Shown piece by piece: positions 53,339 to 62,897 of a DNA stretch of 64,000 nt (its first letter is position 1; every line of letters begins with the position of its first letter). A program made the translations under genes and the position numbers. The DNA is taken from the NCBI GenBank assembly GCA_025055765.1, contig JANWWS010000012.1, positions 62,001 to 126,000 on the forward strand, read 5' to 3'. The notes under the pieces were generated by a model, which searched no databases, had not been told where the DNA came from, and was given only the letters and a program-made list of their open reading frames with translations. The DNA comes from Leptospiraceae bacterium. Lineage in GTDB: Bacteria; Spirochaetota; Leptospiria; Turneriellales; Turneriellaceae.

Positions 53339-53969
53339 ATTCTTAAAATTAAATAATATAAGCTTTGGTTTCCCTGGCAAGATTTTAGCAAAAAATGTCT
53401 TTCTCGAAATTGGAGAGGGAGATTTTATTATCCTGAGTGGACCCAATGGCTCTGGCAAATCAACTCTGGCACGCCTCCTTTTAGGAGTACATAAGCCGCT
53501 TTTAGGAGAGAGAATAGATTTTTTTCAAAAAAAAGCTTATGTCCCGCAAAAGTCAGATATAGACTTAGGTTATCCACTTACTCTCGCAGAGCTTTGGGAA
53601 ACAGCGGCTTACGAGCACTTTTTTGAGTTGCCATTTCAAAGAAAATACAGGGAAATCCTAAATCATGAGATTATAAAAACCCTCGCATTAAAAGAAAAAC
53701 AGCACTTGCCGATCTTTCGCGCAAGCGGCGGGGAATTACAGAGAGCTTTAATTGCTCGCGCTTTAATACGCAAAGCAGATCTTGTAGTCATGGACGAACC
53801 TTTTTCGAATTTAGATAAAAAAGCAAGACGTGAGGTTAGCAAACTCTTATTTCACCTTTGCCAAAAAGAAAAAACCTCTTTTTTTATTATCGACCATCAG
53901 GGTGTGGTGAGGAGCTCGGGCATAAAGTTTTATTATCTCGAAAACGGAATACTTTACCATGATAGCTGA
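53310..53969 (+). CDS. Zinc/manganese ABC transporter ATPase (ZnuC-like)
   Basis: A 219-aa ABC ATPase: Walker A GPNGSGKST, signature ASGGELQRAL, Walker B LVVMDEPFSNLD and the histidine in IIDHQG. Short form typical of metal-type importers. It overlaps the binding-protein gene by 29 nt and the permease gene by 11 nt, a strong sign of co-translation. Powers import across the inner membrane. Confidence 0.92.
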   Translation: MKPLARKKNKFLKLNNISFGFPGKILAKNVFLEIGEGDFIILSGPNGSGKSTLARLLLGVHKPLLGERIDFFQKKAYVPQKSDIDLGYPLTLAELWETAAYEHFFELPFQRKYREILNHEIIKTLALKEKQHLPIFRASGGELQRALIARALIRKADLVVMDEPFSNLDKKARREVSKLLFHLCQKEKTSFFIIDHQGVVRSSGIKFYYLENGILYHDS

Positions 53970-54855
53970 TTTAAGAGAATTTTGGCTCTACCTCAGCACA
54001 CATGGCCAGAGCGTACTTTTGTCTCTACCGTACTTTCTTTTCTTGGCCTACCTTGGGATTTTCCTAGTGCTACGCCGTTCCACCCTTTTTGCTATGGTAC
54101 TAACCCAGGCAGCACAACTGAGTTTTATTTTAGGGGTTGGTTGGCATTTTGCAGGACATACAGATGCCTTTGAATTTATTAACAAACACCGCTATGACCT
54201 CAGTGAAGAATTACAACACCTAGACCTTTATGTCTTTCCTCTTACATTTCTCTTCTTGCTCCCCTTTCTTTATTTGGCAAGCAAAGTAAGTAAAATAAGG
54301 GAAAGCGCCTTGATGCTTACATTTCTTTTTTTTACGGGAATTTTACCAATAGCTAATCGTTTTGTAGGCGGCAGTGAAAAAACCCTGATGTCTTTGTATT
54401 TCAGTGACCTTCTTTACACATCACCCAACCTTTTCTGGCATTATCTCCCTCATATTTTTATAATTACTCTTTTGTTAATTCTCACCTACCCAAGCCACTT
54501 TTTGGCAGCTCTTGACCCTATCGAAGCCCAGCTTTTAGGATTAAAGCCCGAGCTAGCTAATATAGTTTTTTACCTTCTCGTAGGCTTAGGTATTTCCATT
54601 TCAGTTAGAGTTTTAGGCACCTACCTAACTATGGCCGCTCTTCTTTTTGCTCCTCTCTCGGCCTTGCATTTTGCTACCTCGATGCGCAACTTGGTAATCC
54701 TCACTTTACTTATTACTTTTTGCTTTCTTATTGCTGGCTTCTCTTTATCGTTTTTGCTTCCTGCTTATCCCACGGAAGCAGTTTTAATTGTAAGCTTCGC
54801 CCTCTTATCAGCCATGGCCCATCTCGTTGCTCGGCTAAAGCAAAGGATCTCATGA
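53959..54855 (+). CDS. Zinc/manganese ABC transporter permease (ZnuB-like)
   Basis: A 298-aa polytopic ABC-3-type permease with about eight hydrophobic helices. Family-typical segments are VLRRSTLFAMVLTQAAQLSF and ISVRVLGTYLTMAALLFAPL. It forms the membrane channel with the preceding ATPase; the gene overlaps both neighbours (11 nt upstream, 4 nt with pth). Confidence 0.9.
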   Translation: MIADLREFWLYLSTHGQSVLLSLPYFLFLAYLGIFLVLRRSTLFAMVLTQAAQLSFILGVGWHFAGHTDAFEFINKHRYDLSEELQHLDLYVFPLTFLFLLPFLYLASKVSKIRESALMLTFLFFTGILPIANRFVGGSEKTLMSLYFSDLLYTSPNLFWHYLPHIFIITLLLILTYPSHFLAALDPIEAQLLGLKPELANIVFYLLVGLGISISVRVLGTYLTMAALLFAPLSALHFATSMRNLVILTLLITFCFLIAGFSLSFLLPAYPTEAVLIVSFALLSAMAHLVARLKQRIS

Positions 54856-55364
54856 AGCTCATTGTGGGGCTTGGGAATCCCGGAAAAAAATTTAAAAACA
54901 CTCGCCATAACGCCGGCAGAGAAATCACCATGGCCTTATGCCCTTCAAAATTCCAGCCATCCTTGCTATACAAAGCCCTGCTAGCAGAGGCCTTCCTTAA
55001 CGAGGAAAAATACTCCTTTTTACTGCCAGAGACTTATATGAATCTTTCGGGAATTAGTGTGGCTTCTTTTGTGAGAGACCATCCTCTTGCCCCAGAAGAC
55101 ATCCTAGTTATCCACGATGAAATTGATCTCCCCCCTGGTGAGGTACGCTTTAAAAAAGGTGGAGGACATAACGGACACAATGGACTTAAGGACATTATTG
55201 AAAAACTGGGCCACTCTAACTTTTGTCGTTTGCGTATTGGGGTGGGCCGTCCAGCAAGCAAATGGGAAGTAGCCGACTATGTTCTCTCGCCTGTGAATTT
55301 TGCCTGGCCACTTTCTAAAGTAAAAGAAGTTTTACGGCAAAATCACTGGGCTGATTTTTCCTAA
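54852..55364 (+). CDS. pth: Peptidyl-tRNA hydrolase
   Basis: It releases tRNA from stalled peptidyl-tRNA. The true start is the ATG at 54852 (AAAGGATC upstream, ATGA overlap with the permease); longer frames extend into the permease. Motifs are GLGNPGKKFKNTRHNAG (catalytic His19 and Asn9), LPETYMNLSG, IHDEIDLPPGEVRFK and GGGHNGHNGLKDI. 170 aa is slightly short for the family. Placement behind a metal operon would make its expression partly metal-dependent unless it has its own promoter. Confidence 0.93.
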   Translation: MKLIVGLGNPGKKFKNTRHNAGREITMALCPSKFQPSLLYKALLAEAFLNEEKYSFLLPETYMNLSGISVASFVRDHPLAPEDILVIHDEIDLPPGEVRFKKGGGHNGHNGLKDIIEKLGHSNFCRLRIGVGRPASKWEVADYVLSPVNFAWPLSKVKEVLRQNHWADFS

Positions 55365-55429
55365 TAAGACAAGAGAAAACGAAAGAAAAATTTCTTTTCA
55401 CAGGAATTTCTCCACTTATTTTAGAAAGC

Positions 55430-58069
55430 ATGAGAGATTCCTTTGAAGCCTTGCGAGAAGATGAGCAACTCTTAAATGAATTACTGCAAGAAACCATCCG
55501 CCGTAAAGAAAACGAAAGTGTTCATGCCATTGTTGAAGAAATCCGTATGCTAGCTCGCGAAGCTCGTTCTGGGGACAAAAATGCCTATGATAAAATGGAA
55601 GAATATCTCTCACGCATGGAAGTAAAAGAAGCCATACCAGTTGCTCGTGCCCTAAGCTACTTCTTAACGATGGCCAACATTGCCGAAAACCATCACCGCC
55701 AAAGAAGGCGACGGCTTTTTTTAAGCCACCCCGACTCAACCCCCCAGCGCTGGAGTCTGGAAGAGACCTTTCAACAATTGCTCCAACGTGGAATAAGCCC
55801 ACAAAAACTTTATGAAGCTGTGGTATCGCAAAGAGTAGAACTTGTCTTAACCGCTCACCCCACCGAGGTGGTACGGCGCACCCTGCTGCAGAAGTATGTT
55901 CACATTGCGCAGGCTCTGGAACGCCGGGACAGGAAAGATTTAATCCCCCAAGAAAGGCTGGAAATTCTCGATTCCTTGCGCCGCGAACTTGCTATTATTT
56001 GGGAAACAGATGAGTTGCGCCAAGAAAAACCTACCCCTATTGATGAAGCACGCTCGGGACTTTTAATTATTGAGCAGACCTTATGGGATGTCGTACCTCA
56101 GTTCTTGCGCTCACTGAGTTCTACCTTGCAGAAATATACAGGGAAAGCGTTACCCTTAAATATCTCACCAGTCTCCTTTGGTTCTTGGATGGGGGGTGAC
56201 CGAGATGGAAATCCTAATGTTACCCCCGAGGTTACCCGGCGTGTAGCTTGGCTAACGCAATGGATGGCGGCGAAACTTTACGAAGAAGAGCTTACCAAAC
56301 TAAGAGAGGAGCTTTCCCTAGTCCACGCCTCACCAAAGCTCATAGAAAGAGTTGGTCAGGTACGTGAACCATACCGCGTTTTTCTTCGGCAGATTATAGA
56401 AAAACTGCGCGACACCCGTGTACGAGTAGAACATCTACTAGCCGGACTTCCCGACCCAGGAAAGCCTTATTATCGCAGTACGGAGGATCTCTTAAAGGAA
56501 ATCGAGCTCATCTATGATTCGCTGTGCGAAACGGGCAACGAACTTATCGCTGAAGGCCGATGTGTGGATATTTTGCGAAGGCTCACGGTCTTTGGACTTA
56601 CCCTTGTTAGACTTGATATTCGACAAGAAAGCCATAAACATACAAAGGCCCTTGATGCCATCACCAAAGCCCTGGGTCTTGGCAGCTACGCCGCTTGGAG
56701 CGAAGAAGAACGGCAAAAATTTCTTTTGCAGGAACTACAAAATCCGCGGCCATTAATCCCAATGAATTTTGAAGCAGATGAAGAAGTTATGGATGTCATT
56801 GAGACATTTCGTATGCTAAACCGTATACGCACGGAATCACTGGGTGCTTACATAATATCTATGGCGCGTGCACCCTCAGATGTTCTCGCTGTCTTATTGT
56901 TTCAAAAAGAATCAGGTCGCAAACGCTGGCTAAGGGTGGTACCTTTATTTGAAACAATTCAGGATTTAGAATCGGCGGGCAAAACCATGGATGCTCTTTT
57001 TTCCATAGATTGGTACCGAAACCATATTGCCGGCCATCAGGAAGTGATGATTGGATACTCCGATTCCTCAAAAGAGGCGGGGCGCTTTGCAGCTGCCTGG
57101 TATCTCTACAAATGCCAGGAAGATATCATTGCCATAGGCAAAAAATACGGGGTGCGCATCACCTTATTTCATGGGCGGGGAGGTACTGTTGGGCGCGGCG
57201 GAGGCCCAACCTACCTTGCCATATTATCCCAACCACCTGGCTCTATCCAGGGACATTTAAGAGTCACAGAACAAGGGGAGATGATCCAAGCAAAGTTTGG
57301 GCTACCTGGTGTCGCCTTCCGGACCCTAGAAATCTACACCACGGCAACACTGCAGGCTACTCTTACCCCACCTCGTGAACCCCTTCCCGAATGGCGAGAG
57401 ATTATGGAAATCCTGGCCCAAAAAGCCCAGCGGGCATACCGGCAGGTGGTGTGGGAAAATCCCCGCTTTGTGGAGTACTACCGAGCCGTGACCCCGGAAA
57501 GTGAAATACCAGAGCTAAAAATTGGCAGCAGACCAACGAAAAGGCGAAGCGAGGGGGGATTAGAGAGTCTGCGCGCCATACCATGGATTTTCGCTTGGAC
57601 GCAAACACGTATTTTGCTGCCGGCATGGCTTGGCTTTGAGCAAGCCATGGAAGAAAGCATTCGAGAAGGAAAACTAGAGGTCCTACAGAAAATGTACCAA
57701 GAATGGCATTTCTTTCATTCCACAGTGGATCTTATTGAAATGGTCTTAGCCAAAACAGATCTTTACATTGCCGAACAATACCACAAGAAACTTCTAGGGG
57801 AACACCTAAAAGACATTGCCAATAACGTCTTAGCCAAACTAAAGTGCGCCATAGAGGTTTTGTTAAAAGTTACCCAGCACAAGAAGCTTCTTGAAGAAAA
57901 CGAGGTTTTGGAAAGGTCAATCGAGGTGCGCAACCCTCATCTAGATGCGTTAAATATGCTGCAGGCTGAGCTACTGAGACGGCTGCGGCAAAACGAATCT
58001 CCCGAGCTGCGGCGAGCCCTCTTGCTTACTATTAATGGTATTGCAGCAGGTATGCGCAATACAGGCTAG
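55430..58069 (+). CDS. ppc: Phosphoenolpyruvate carboxylase
   Basis: It carboxylates PEP to oxaloacetate, replenishing the TCA cycle. The 879-aa enzyme has the catalytic LTAHPTEVVRRTLLQK, SFGSWMGGDRDGNPNVT, GYSDSSKEAGRFAAAW and FHGRGGTVGRGGGP, and ends in the conserved NGIAAGMRNTG. Complete and normal length. Its stop overlaps that of the convergent gene by 4 nt (CTAG). Confidence 0.96.
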   Translation: MRDSFEALREDEQLLNELLQETIRRKENESVHAIVEEIRMLAREARSGDKNAYDKMEEYLSRMEVKEAIPVARALSYFLTMANIAENHHRQRRRRLFLSHPDSTPQRWSLEETFQQLLQRGISPQKLYEAVVSQRVELVLTAHPTEVVRRTLLQKYVHIAQALERRDRKDLIPQERLEILDSLRRELAIIWETDELRQEKPTPIDEARSGLLIIEQTLWDVVPQFLRSLSSTLQKYTGKALPLNISPVSFGSWMGGDRDGNPNVTPEVTRRVAWLTQWMAAKLYEEELTKLREELSLVHASPKLIERVGQVREPYRVFLRQIIEKLRDTRVRVEHLLAGLPDPGKPYYRSTEDLLKEIELIYDSLCETGNELIAEGRCVDILRRLTVFGLTLVRLDIRQESHKHTKALDAITKALGLGSYAAWSEEERQKFLLQELQNPRPLIPMNFEADEEVMDVIETFRMLNRIRTESLGAYIISMARAPSDVLAVLLFQKESGRKRWLRVVPLFETIQDLESAGKTMDALFSIDWYRNHIAGHQEVMIGYSDSSKEAGRFAAAWYLYKCQEDIIAIGKKYGVRITLFHGRGGTVGRGGGPTYLAILSQPPGSIQGHLRVTEQGEMIQAKFGLPGVAFRTLEIYTTATLQATLTPPREPLPEWREIMEILAQKAQRAYRQVVWENPRFVEYYRAVTPESEIPELKIGSRPTKRRSEGGLESLRAIPWIFAWTQTRILLPAWLGFEQAMEESIREGKLEVLQKMYQEWHFFHSTVDLIEMVLAKTDLYIAEQYHKKLLGEHLKDIANNVLAKLKCAIEVLLKVTQHKKLLEENEVLERSIEVRNPHLDALNMLQAELLRRLRQNESPELRRALLLTINGIAAGMRNTG

Positions 58070-58815
58070 CGGATGCGAAAGGGTCTATTAAATTTTAAAA
58101 ATTGTCGATACGCAATCTTTTTATCTTCGTTATCATAGAGAATGATCCCCAGATGGTTAAAGAATTTGCGGTCATGGCGATAGCGGGCGTAAAGCTGAGC
58201 CCATACACTTGTTTTTAGGGCTGAGCTTACGATATTATAATTAGCTTCTTTTTTGGAAATGGTTGTACTGTTTTCCCACCCCTGAAGAGGCACATCAATA
58301 CCCATTTCAGGATGGGCTTCTATGTAGCTAATATAGTCCAGGAATTTTTGATAACTATATTTACGCTTTTTCTTATCACTTTCACTTTTGGTTTCTGTTA
58401 GCTCCTCCCCTCTATTTTTTGCAGCCCACTTGCTCACCTCTTCTTGATTTAAGCGAGGAAGACTGTCAAATTGCACGATTTCAAATTTTTCTTTTTCAAA
58501 GTCTCGCTCACGCCACTTTGGATATTCCACGCGCTGGCGGTATTGGGGATCAACTAAATCTTTTTCATAAAAACCAACGATAAATAGTTTTAGAGGTATG
58601 CTATATTCTACTTTATTTTCTATGTCAAAAGAAAGCTCAAGTACCTCACCCCTGCCACTAGGCGCATACTTCTTTCGGTAAAATAAATTATTAACCTCAA
58701 AACGCTCATCATAGACACTACCGCCAGCTAAGACTTTTTCTTCTTTTTTTGCATCTTGAGCATAAAGGAGAAATGAGAATAATAAAACCCATGTAAGAAA
58801 AGCATGTAACTTCAT
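58066..58815 (-). CDS. Secreted protein of unknown function, 249 aa
   Basis: A signal peptide (FLTWVLLFSFLLYAQ) precedes a hydrophilic, charged protein with repeated Lys/Glu runs (about residues 125-150, ELTETKSESDKKKRKYSYQK) and aromatic beta-like stretches (VEYSIPLKLFIVGFYEKDLV). No family recognised. It lies 52 nt downstream of the Crp-type regulator gene on the same strand. Probably periplasmic. Confidence 0.6.
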   Translation of the reverse strand: MKLHAFLTWVLLFSFLLYAQDAKKEEKVLAGGSVYDERFEVNNLFYRKKYAPSGRGEVLELSFDIENKVEYSIPLKLFIVGFYEKDLVDPQYRQRVEYPKWRERDFEKEKFEIVQFDSLPRLNQEEVSKWAAKNRGEELTETKSESDKKKRKYSYQKFLDYISYIEAHPEMGIDVPLQGWENSTTISKKEANYNIVSSALKTSVWAQLYARYRHDRKFFNHLGIILYDNEDKKIAYRQFLKFNRPFRIR

Positions 58816-58867
58816 ATTTATTCCCTCAGCGTATTATCGGCCATCTTAAACATGGGCTTTAGCACCT

Positions 58868-59506
58868 CTATCGGGTCTCCTTTCGTTTGGTAGCAACAAT
58901 ACGCCTCATATCGTTGAGGTTGGGGATAACCACACGATCCGCATAGAGTTCTATCTTTCCTGTTCTTGCCCATTGGTGCAGTACCTGCTGTACCCGGTCT
59001 GAGGGTTCCCCACACCAGTTTGCTATATCATCCACTGTGACATTTAAACTCAGATGTCTTAACTCCTTATAATTAGGCTCCTTTTCAGAGAGCATAAGAA
59101 AAACATCTGCTACTTTAGCCTGAAGGTCATCGAGTAGCAAAATCATAAGACGACGTTTCGCGTCGTATATACGGCGTGCAAAAATAACAAGAAGCTTATG
59201 GGCCAGTTGGGGCTGCGAAGTCATCAAGGTGACAAAATTTTCTCGATTAAAATGAAGGACCTGCACCGTATCAAGGGCAATGGCCGTAGCTGAGCGGGGT
59301 TGCTCCTCAAGAATCGCCATTTCCCCGAATATGTCGCCAGGTCCCAGGATATCCATGGTTTTTTCCTTGTCTCGCACAATTTTTGAAATTTTCACACGAC
59401 CAGATTGTATAAGATAAAAGTCGTTGCCTGGCTCAAATTCACAAAAAATAATGTCGTTTGCATTAAACTGCTTACCAAACTTTTGAAACAAGGCATTTGT
59501 GTTCAT
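58868..59506 (-). CDS. Crp/Fnr-family transcriptional regulator
   Basis: A 212-aa protein: an N-terminal cyclic-nucleotide-binding beta-roll ([40 protein letters not shown] with the PBC-type motif) and a C-terminal winged helix ([20 protein letters not shown]). The Gly-Glu and Arg-Ser residues of the phosphate-binding cassette are kept, so cAMP or a relative may bind. The start overlaps the stop of the preceding CNB/TPR gene as TAATG. Confidence 0.9.
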   Translation of the reverse strand: MNTNALFQKFGKQFNANDIIFCEFEPGNDFYLIQSGRVKISKIVRDKEKTMDILGPGDIFGEMAILEEQPRSATAIALDTVQVLHFNRENFVTLMTSQPQLAHKLLVIFARRIYDAKRRLMILLLDDLQAKVADVFLMLSEKEPNYKELRHLSLNVTVDDIANWCGEPSDRVQQVLHQWARTGKIELYADRVVIPNLNDMRRIVATKRKETR

Positions 59507-60618
59507 TACGCCTGTTGCAACTCCCTAATTCTATTACGGGCCATGCTTGTATCTTTGTCTTCTGGGAAAATTTTAGCAGCCCTTTCGTAACAATTTATAG
59601 CTCTGGCTTTGTCGTTTTTCTTTTCATAAATTTCCCCAATATGTATCCACGCTTTTTTTTGCATGCTGCTATTGGGGTATTTTTTTAAAAATATAGAAAA
59701 CTTCTGCATAGCCACATCAAGTTGTCCCATCTTTAAGTAACTTCGAGCCTGTTCATAAGCGGCCTTTTCAAGAAAATCTGCTTCCACCTGCCCTGAAAAA
59801 GTTTTTGTCTGCAAAACTCTCTCAAAACATTCTATAGCTTTCGCATAATCACCCTGGGAAAAGTAATTTAAACCCTCGTAATAGTTTTGGGCAGGGCCGG
59901 AGGGGATACTACCTGTACTTTCTAGAGGTGGAGCCGAAAAATCATCTAAAGGTGGTGCAGACAGAGAATCCCCTGGCAGAGAAGCCCAATCGGAAGTTGT
60001 GCTTTCCAGATAACTTGTAGGTGATGGTGCTGTTTTTTCGGCTTGGATCAACTCATCCTCAATTGTTGGAAGATTTAGGGGATAGGGTGCTCCGCTTTTC
60101 GCCAATTGGAGTAATTTCCTTGCTCTTGGCGCAAGCGCATGCTGGCCATAATGGCGCAAGAATGCCTCAAAAGCATAGATAGCGTAGTCCATTTTCGTTA
60201 AGCGGTAATAAGTCTCCGCTACATTTAAGAGCTCCACTTGGTTTTCGCGCAAACCCTGCTCTCCCAAAAGCTCTCTTACTTTTTTATGTACCTTGCGCAG
60301 CTGGCTCGAGAAGACCCTAAGCATCTGCAAGATAACTCTTGGGTTGCGCAGAGCAAATTGCTCAAAGTCAGGTAATTTAAAAACAAGTACTTGAGAGTCT
60401 GTTAATACTTGTGCCGTCTCCTCCCGCGGGTAATGGCCCAGTGCAGACTTTACTCCAAAAAACTCTCCTCGGCGCACATCTTCTTTAATATCCTCTTTTT
60501 GATCAAGAGAGGTAGACAGTAAGACAATCCGCCCTTTTTGTAAAACATATATCTCATCACCTAAATCACCTGCAAAATAGATAATCGAACCGGCACTATA
60601 GTTACGTAGGGCTGGCAT
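59506..60618 (-). CDS. Cyclic-nucleotide-binding domain protein with TPR repeats
   Basis: A 370-aa protein without HTH. Residues about 1-115 form a CNB domain ([40 protein letters not shown], in which the usual GE-RxAT of the phosphate-binding cassette is altered to GV-REETA). A Pro/Ser linker is followed by TPR repeats (about 245-370, [36 protein letters not shown]). It may be a ligand-responsive scaffold. It is translationally coupled to the Crp-type gene downstream. Confidence 0.8.
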   Translation of the reverse strand: MPALRNYSAGSIIYFAGDLGDEIYVLQKGRIVLLSTSLDQKEDIKEDVRRGEFFGVKSALGHYPREETAQVLTDSQVLVFKLPDFEQFALRNPRVILQMLRVFSSQLRKVHKKVRELLGEQGLRENQVELLNVAETYYRLTKMDYAIYAFEAFLRHYGQHALAPRARKLLQLAKSGAPYPLNLPTIEDELIQAEKTAPSPTSYLESTTSDWASLPGDSLSAPPLDDFSAPPLESTGSIPSGPAQNYYEGLNYFSQGDYAKAIECFERVLQTKTFSGQVEADFLEKAAYEQARSYLKMGQLDVAMQKFSIFLKKYPNSSMQKKAWIHIGEIYEKKNDKARAINCYERAAKIFPEDKDTSMARNRIRELQQA

Positions 60619-61851
60619 TTACCATGGCTCCACTGGTAAGAAATCCAGGATTTTGTGGAATTTCACTGCTTTTCTTACCCTGGCCAAAAGACCTAATATG
60701 TCGCCGTCAACGATTTTTCTGTGCCCTGCCACCAAAATTTTCTGGTAGGGAATCTTCATGGCCTCAAAAACCTGAATAAACTCCTCACTAGCATACTTGG
60801 GGCGACCATTTAAGACTACAAGTCGAATGTGCTCATAATCCATGTTGGCAAAGGCCTGGTAGGGATCTTTGGGATCCCCATCAATTAGGACGATATCGGC
60901 CCATTTATTCTCTGCAATTTCACCCAGCTCATGAAGGCACATAGCTCGCGCTGCTTGCGTTGTTACCATTTGCAAGAGGGTCTTTTCACTTAATTTTTGA
61001 CCATAAGCCTGTGCAAAATAAGCCTGGGCTACCCGCAATTCTTCAAAGAGATTGATAGACCCCGACATGGGAGAGTCGGTGCCCAATACTACATTTACAT
61101 TTTTTTCCAATAGCTTTTTTACAGGTGCTGTGCGAGAAAACATATATAGGTTGGAGACCGGGCACCATACAACATGGCAACCATACTCAGCTAAAAGATC
61201 TATGTCGCTGTCAGAAAAGGCAATGCCGTGAATCAACACAGTCTGCTTACTCAGAGCTCCCCGCCGGTGCAAGGTTTCAACAGAGCGGATAGTTTCCTCA
61301 TCAAAGCCCTCACTGCAGTGGGTAATAAAAGGAATGTTATTTTCTTTAGCAAGATTATGTTCTTTCTCTATGCCTTCGCCCCAATTTAGGGCAAAGCTTG
61401 TCACCGAATGCGCCAAACCATACTTACTTATGATTCGAATAGGTACCTCCTTCCCAAAGAGCTCCCTAACAAAGTGCGGGATGTGATCCTGAACCGATGT
61501 TACGCCGCACAAGAGATGGCGATAGCCTCCCATTTGGTAAAGGTCCTGTGAGTCGATCTGCTGCCTCTCCGTATACAAAGGAGACGACTTTAGGTCATTG
61601 TCCCACTCGAGCCAATTTAAATAAGGCCTGCGGTCTCCCACACGAGGCCAATAGGTGCCTAAAAGATGATCATGGCAGTTAATAAAACCAGGGAAGGCAA
61701 GAAGACCATTGCAGTCGATACTTATGACCTCTTCATCAATCTTAATATGGCGACCTACGGCAGCTATTTTATGGCCTTTTATAAAAATACTTGCTTTTGA
61801 TTCTACCTGTTGCGGCGAGACCACAGTGACATTCTTGATTTCCCAATCCAT
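60619..61851 (-). CDS. Amidohydrolase-family metal-dependent deaminase/hydrolase
   Basis: A 410-aa TIM-barrel enzyme with metal ligands in FPGFINCHDHLLG (HxH), FITHCSEGFD, VLIHGIAF and VVLGTDSPMSG. This arrangement is that of the chlorohydrolase/cytosine-deaminase-like (SsnA) group. The substrate is not evident. The next gene starts directly after its stop (TAA then ATG). Confidence 0.85.
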   Translation of the reverse strand: MDWEIKNVTVVSPQQVESKASIFIKGHKIAAVGRHIKIDEEVISIDCNGLLAFPGFINCHDHLLGTYWPRVGDRRPYLNWLEWDNDLKSSPLYTERQQIDSQDLYQMGGYRHLLCGVTSVQDHIPHFVRELFGKEVPIRIISKYGLAHSVTSFALNWGEGIEKEHNLAKENNIPFITHCSEGFDEETIRSVETLHRRGALSKQTVLIHGIAFSDSDIDLLAEYGCHVVWCPVSNLYMFSRTAPVKKLLEKNVNVVLGTDSPMSGSINLFEELRVAQAYFAQAYGQKLSEKTLLQMVTTQAARAMCLHELGEIAENKWADIVLIDGDPKDPYQAFANMDYEHIRLVVLNGRPKYASEEFIQVFEAMKIPYQKILVAGHRKIVDGDILGLLARVRKAVKFHKILDFLPVEPW

Positions 61852-61868
61852 AGTATTTTTCCCTGGGG

Positions 61869-62465
61869 TTAAAGCTGCCTAAGCCATTTTGAAGGGTCTA
61901 TAGGCCTACCACCGTAAGAGACAGAGAAGAAGAAGGATCGGTTTTGGGTAGTTGCGATGAGCTGCCTCTTTTTTACCCTTTCCCCCGTCTTGACCTGAAT
62001 ATTGGCCAAATGGGCATACACGGTCAACCATCCTCCCCCGTGGTCAAGAAAAATACAGGTGCCATAGCCTCGTACGGGCGAAACACGCAAAACAACCCCT
62101 GATTCCGAGGCATAGACAGGAGAGCCGGGGAAAGTTGACCACAAAAGCCCGTAGTATGCATTCTCTAGGGAAGAGGAAAAACGGCGCTCAAGACGTCCTC
62201 CTTTTAAAGGCACTTGAAAATCCGGCTCATCATTATAGGGGGAAAGATACCGGTAGGGCTTCTCCTGTAGAATCCGTAGTTGTTGACCTGATCGAATATC
62301 ATCTGGATTTGTTATGGAATTCCATAACTGGATATCCCGTACAGACACCCGAAAACGCTGGGCTATCTTTTCCAGGTTATCTCCTGGCTTCGTCTGGTAA
62401 TACTGCCATCCCAAAGCAAATTGGGGCAGCGGAAAAAAAGATGCCCACCAAAGGAGCCACCTCAT
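61869..62465 (-). CDS. LysM plus degenerate M23 (LytM) protein, likely amidase activator
   Basis: A 198-aa secreted protein: signal peptide, LysM domain (KPGDNLEKIAQRFRVSVRDI, binds peptidoglycan), then an M23/LytM domain with the fold motifs RGYGTCIFLDHGGG and YAHLANIQVKTGERVKK. The zinc ligands appear lost: HxH reads YAH and the final LHFE motif reads FFFSVS. Such degenerate LytM proteins (EnvC/NlpD) do not cleave but activate cell-wall amidases during division. Divergent from secG. Confidence 0.82.
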   Translation of the reverse strand: MRWLLWWASFFPLPQFALGWQYYQTKPGDNLEKIAQRFRVSVRDIQLWNSITNPDDIRSGQQLRILQEKPYRYLSPYNDEPDFQVPLKGGRLERRFSSSLENAYYGLLWSTFPGSPVYASESGVVLRVSPVRGYGTCIFLDHGGGWLTVYAHLANIQVKTGERVKKRQLIATTQNRSFFFSVSYGGRPIDPSKWLRQL

Positions 62466-62561
62466 GGTTTTTTATCGGTAGTTGCACAAAGCGAACTTCA
62501 CTTAGAGACTTTCCCTACAAAAAGCAAATGACAATATATCGGCCCATATGAGGCTGCCCTT

Positions 62562-62897
62562 ATGGAAATTCTGGCTACCATCCTGACCATATTGTTTATT
62601 ATCGATTGCGTTTTGCTTATCTTAATAGTGCTGTTGCAATCTGGGAGGTCGGCAGGTCTGGGAACCTTTGGTGGTAGCAGCAATACTATCCTAGGAGCAA
62701 GCTCTGCCGATGTACTCACCAAAATCACGGTGGGGCTAGCTGCCGGTTTTATGTTGCTTGCGCTTTCCTTGGCTTTTATTAAGAGTCGCCAATACGCTCG
62801 GCCAGTTCTTGAAGAAAATAAGGCAACACAACAACTCACTCCCGTGGAAGAGGTACCTAGCCAAGAAAACAAGAAAGAAAACCCTTCATCTCCTTAA
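62562..62897 (+). CDS. secG: SecG subunit of the protein translocase
   Basis: A 111-aa protein with two transmembrane helices (about 4-24 and 55-75) and the family segment LLQSGRSAGLGTFGGSSNTI between them. It assists SecYE in export. The tail after residue 85 is Glu/Gln/Lys rich and somewhat long. GAGG precedes the ATG. Its stop shares 4 nt (TTAA) with the stop of hisA. Confidence 0.92.
   Translation: MEILATILTILFIIDCVLLILIVLLQSGRSAGLGTFGGSSNTILGASSADVLTKITVGLAAGFMLLALSLAFIKSRQYARPVLEENKATQQLTPVEEVPSQENKKENPSSP

Noticed and set aside
54720-54851. Longer N-terminus for pth inside the permease gene
   Set aside because: The ATG at 54852 gives the exact family start (MKLIVGLGNPG) with a ribosome site.
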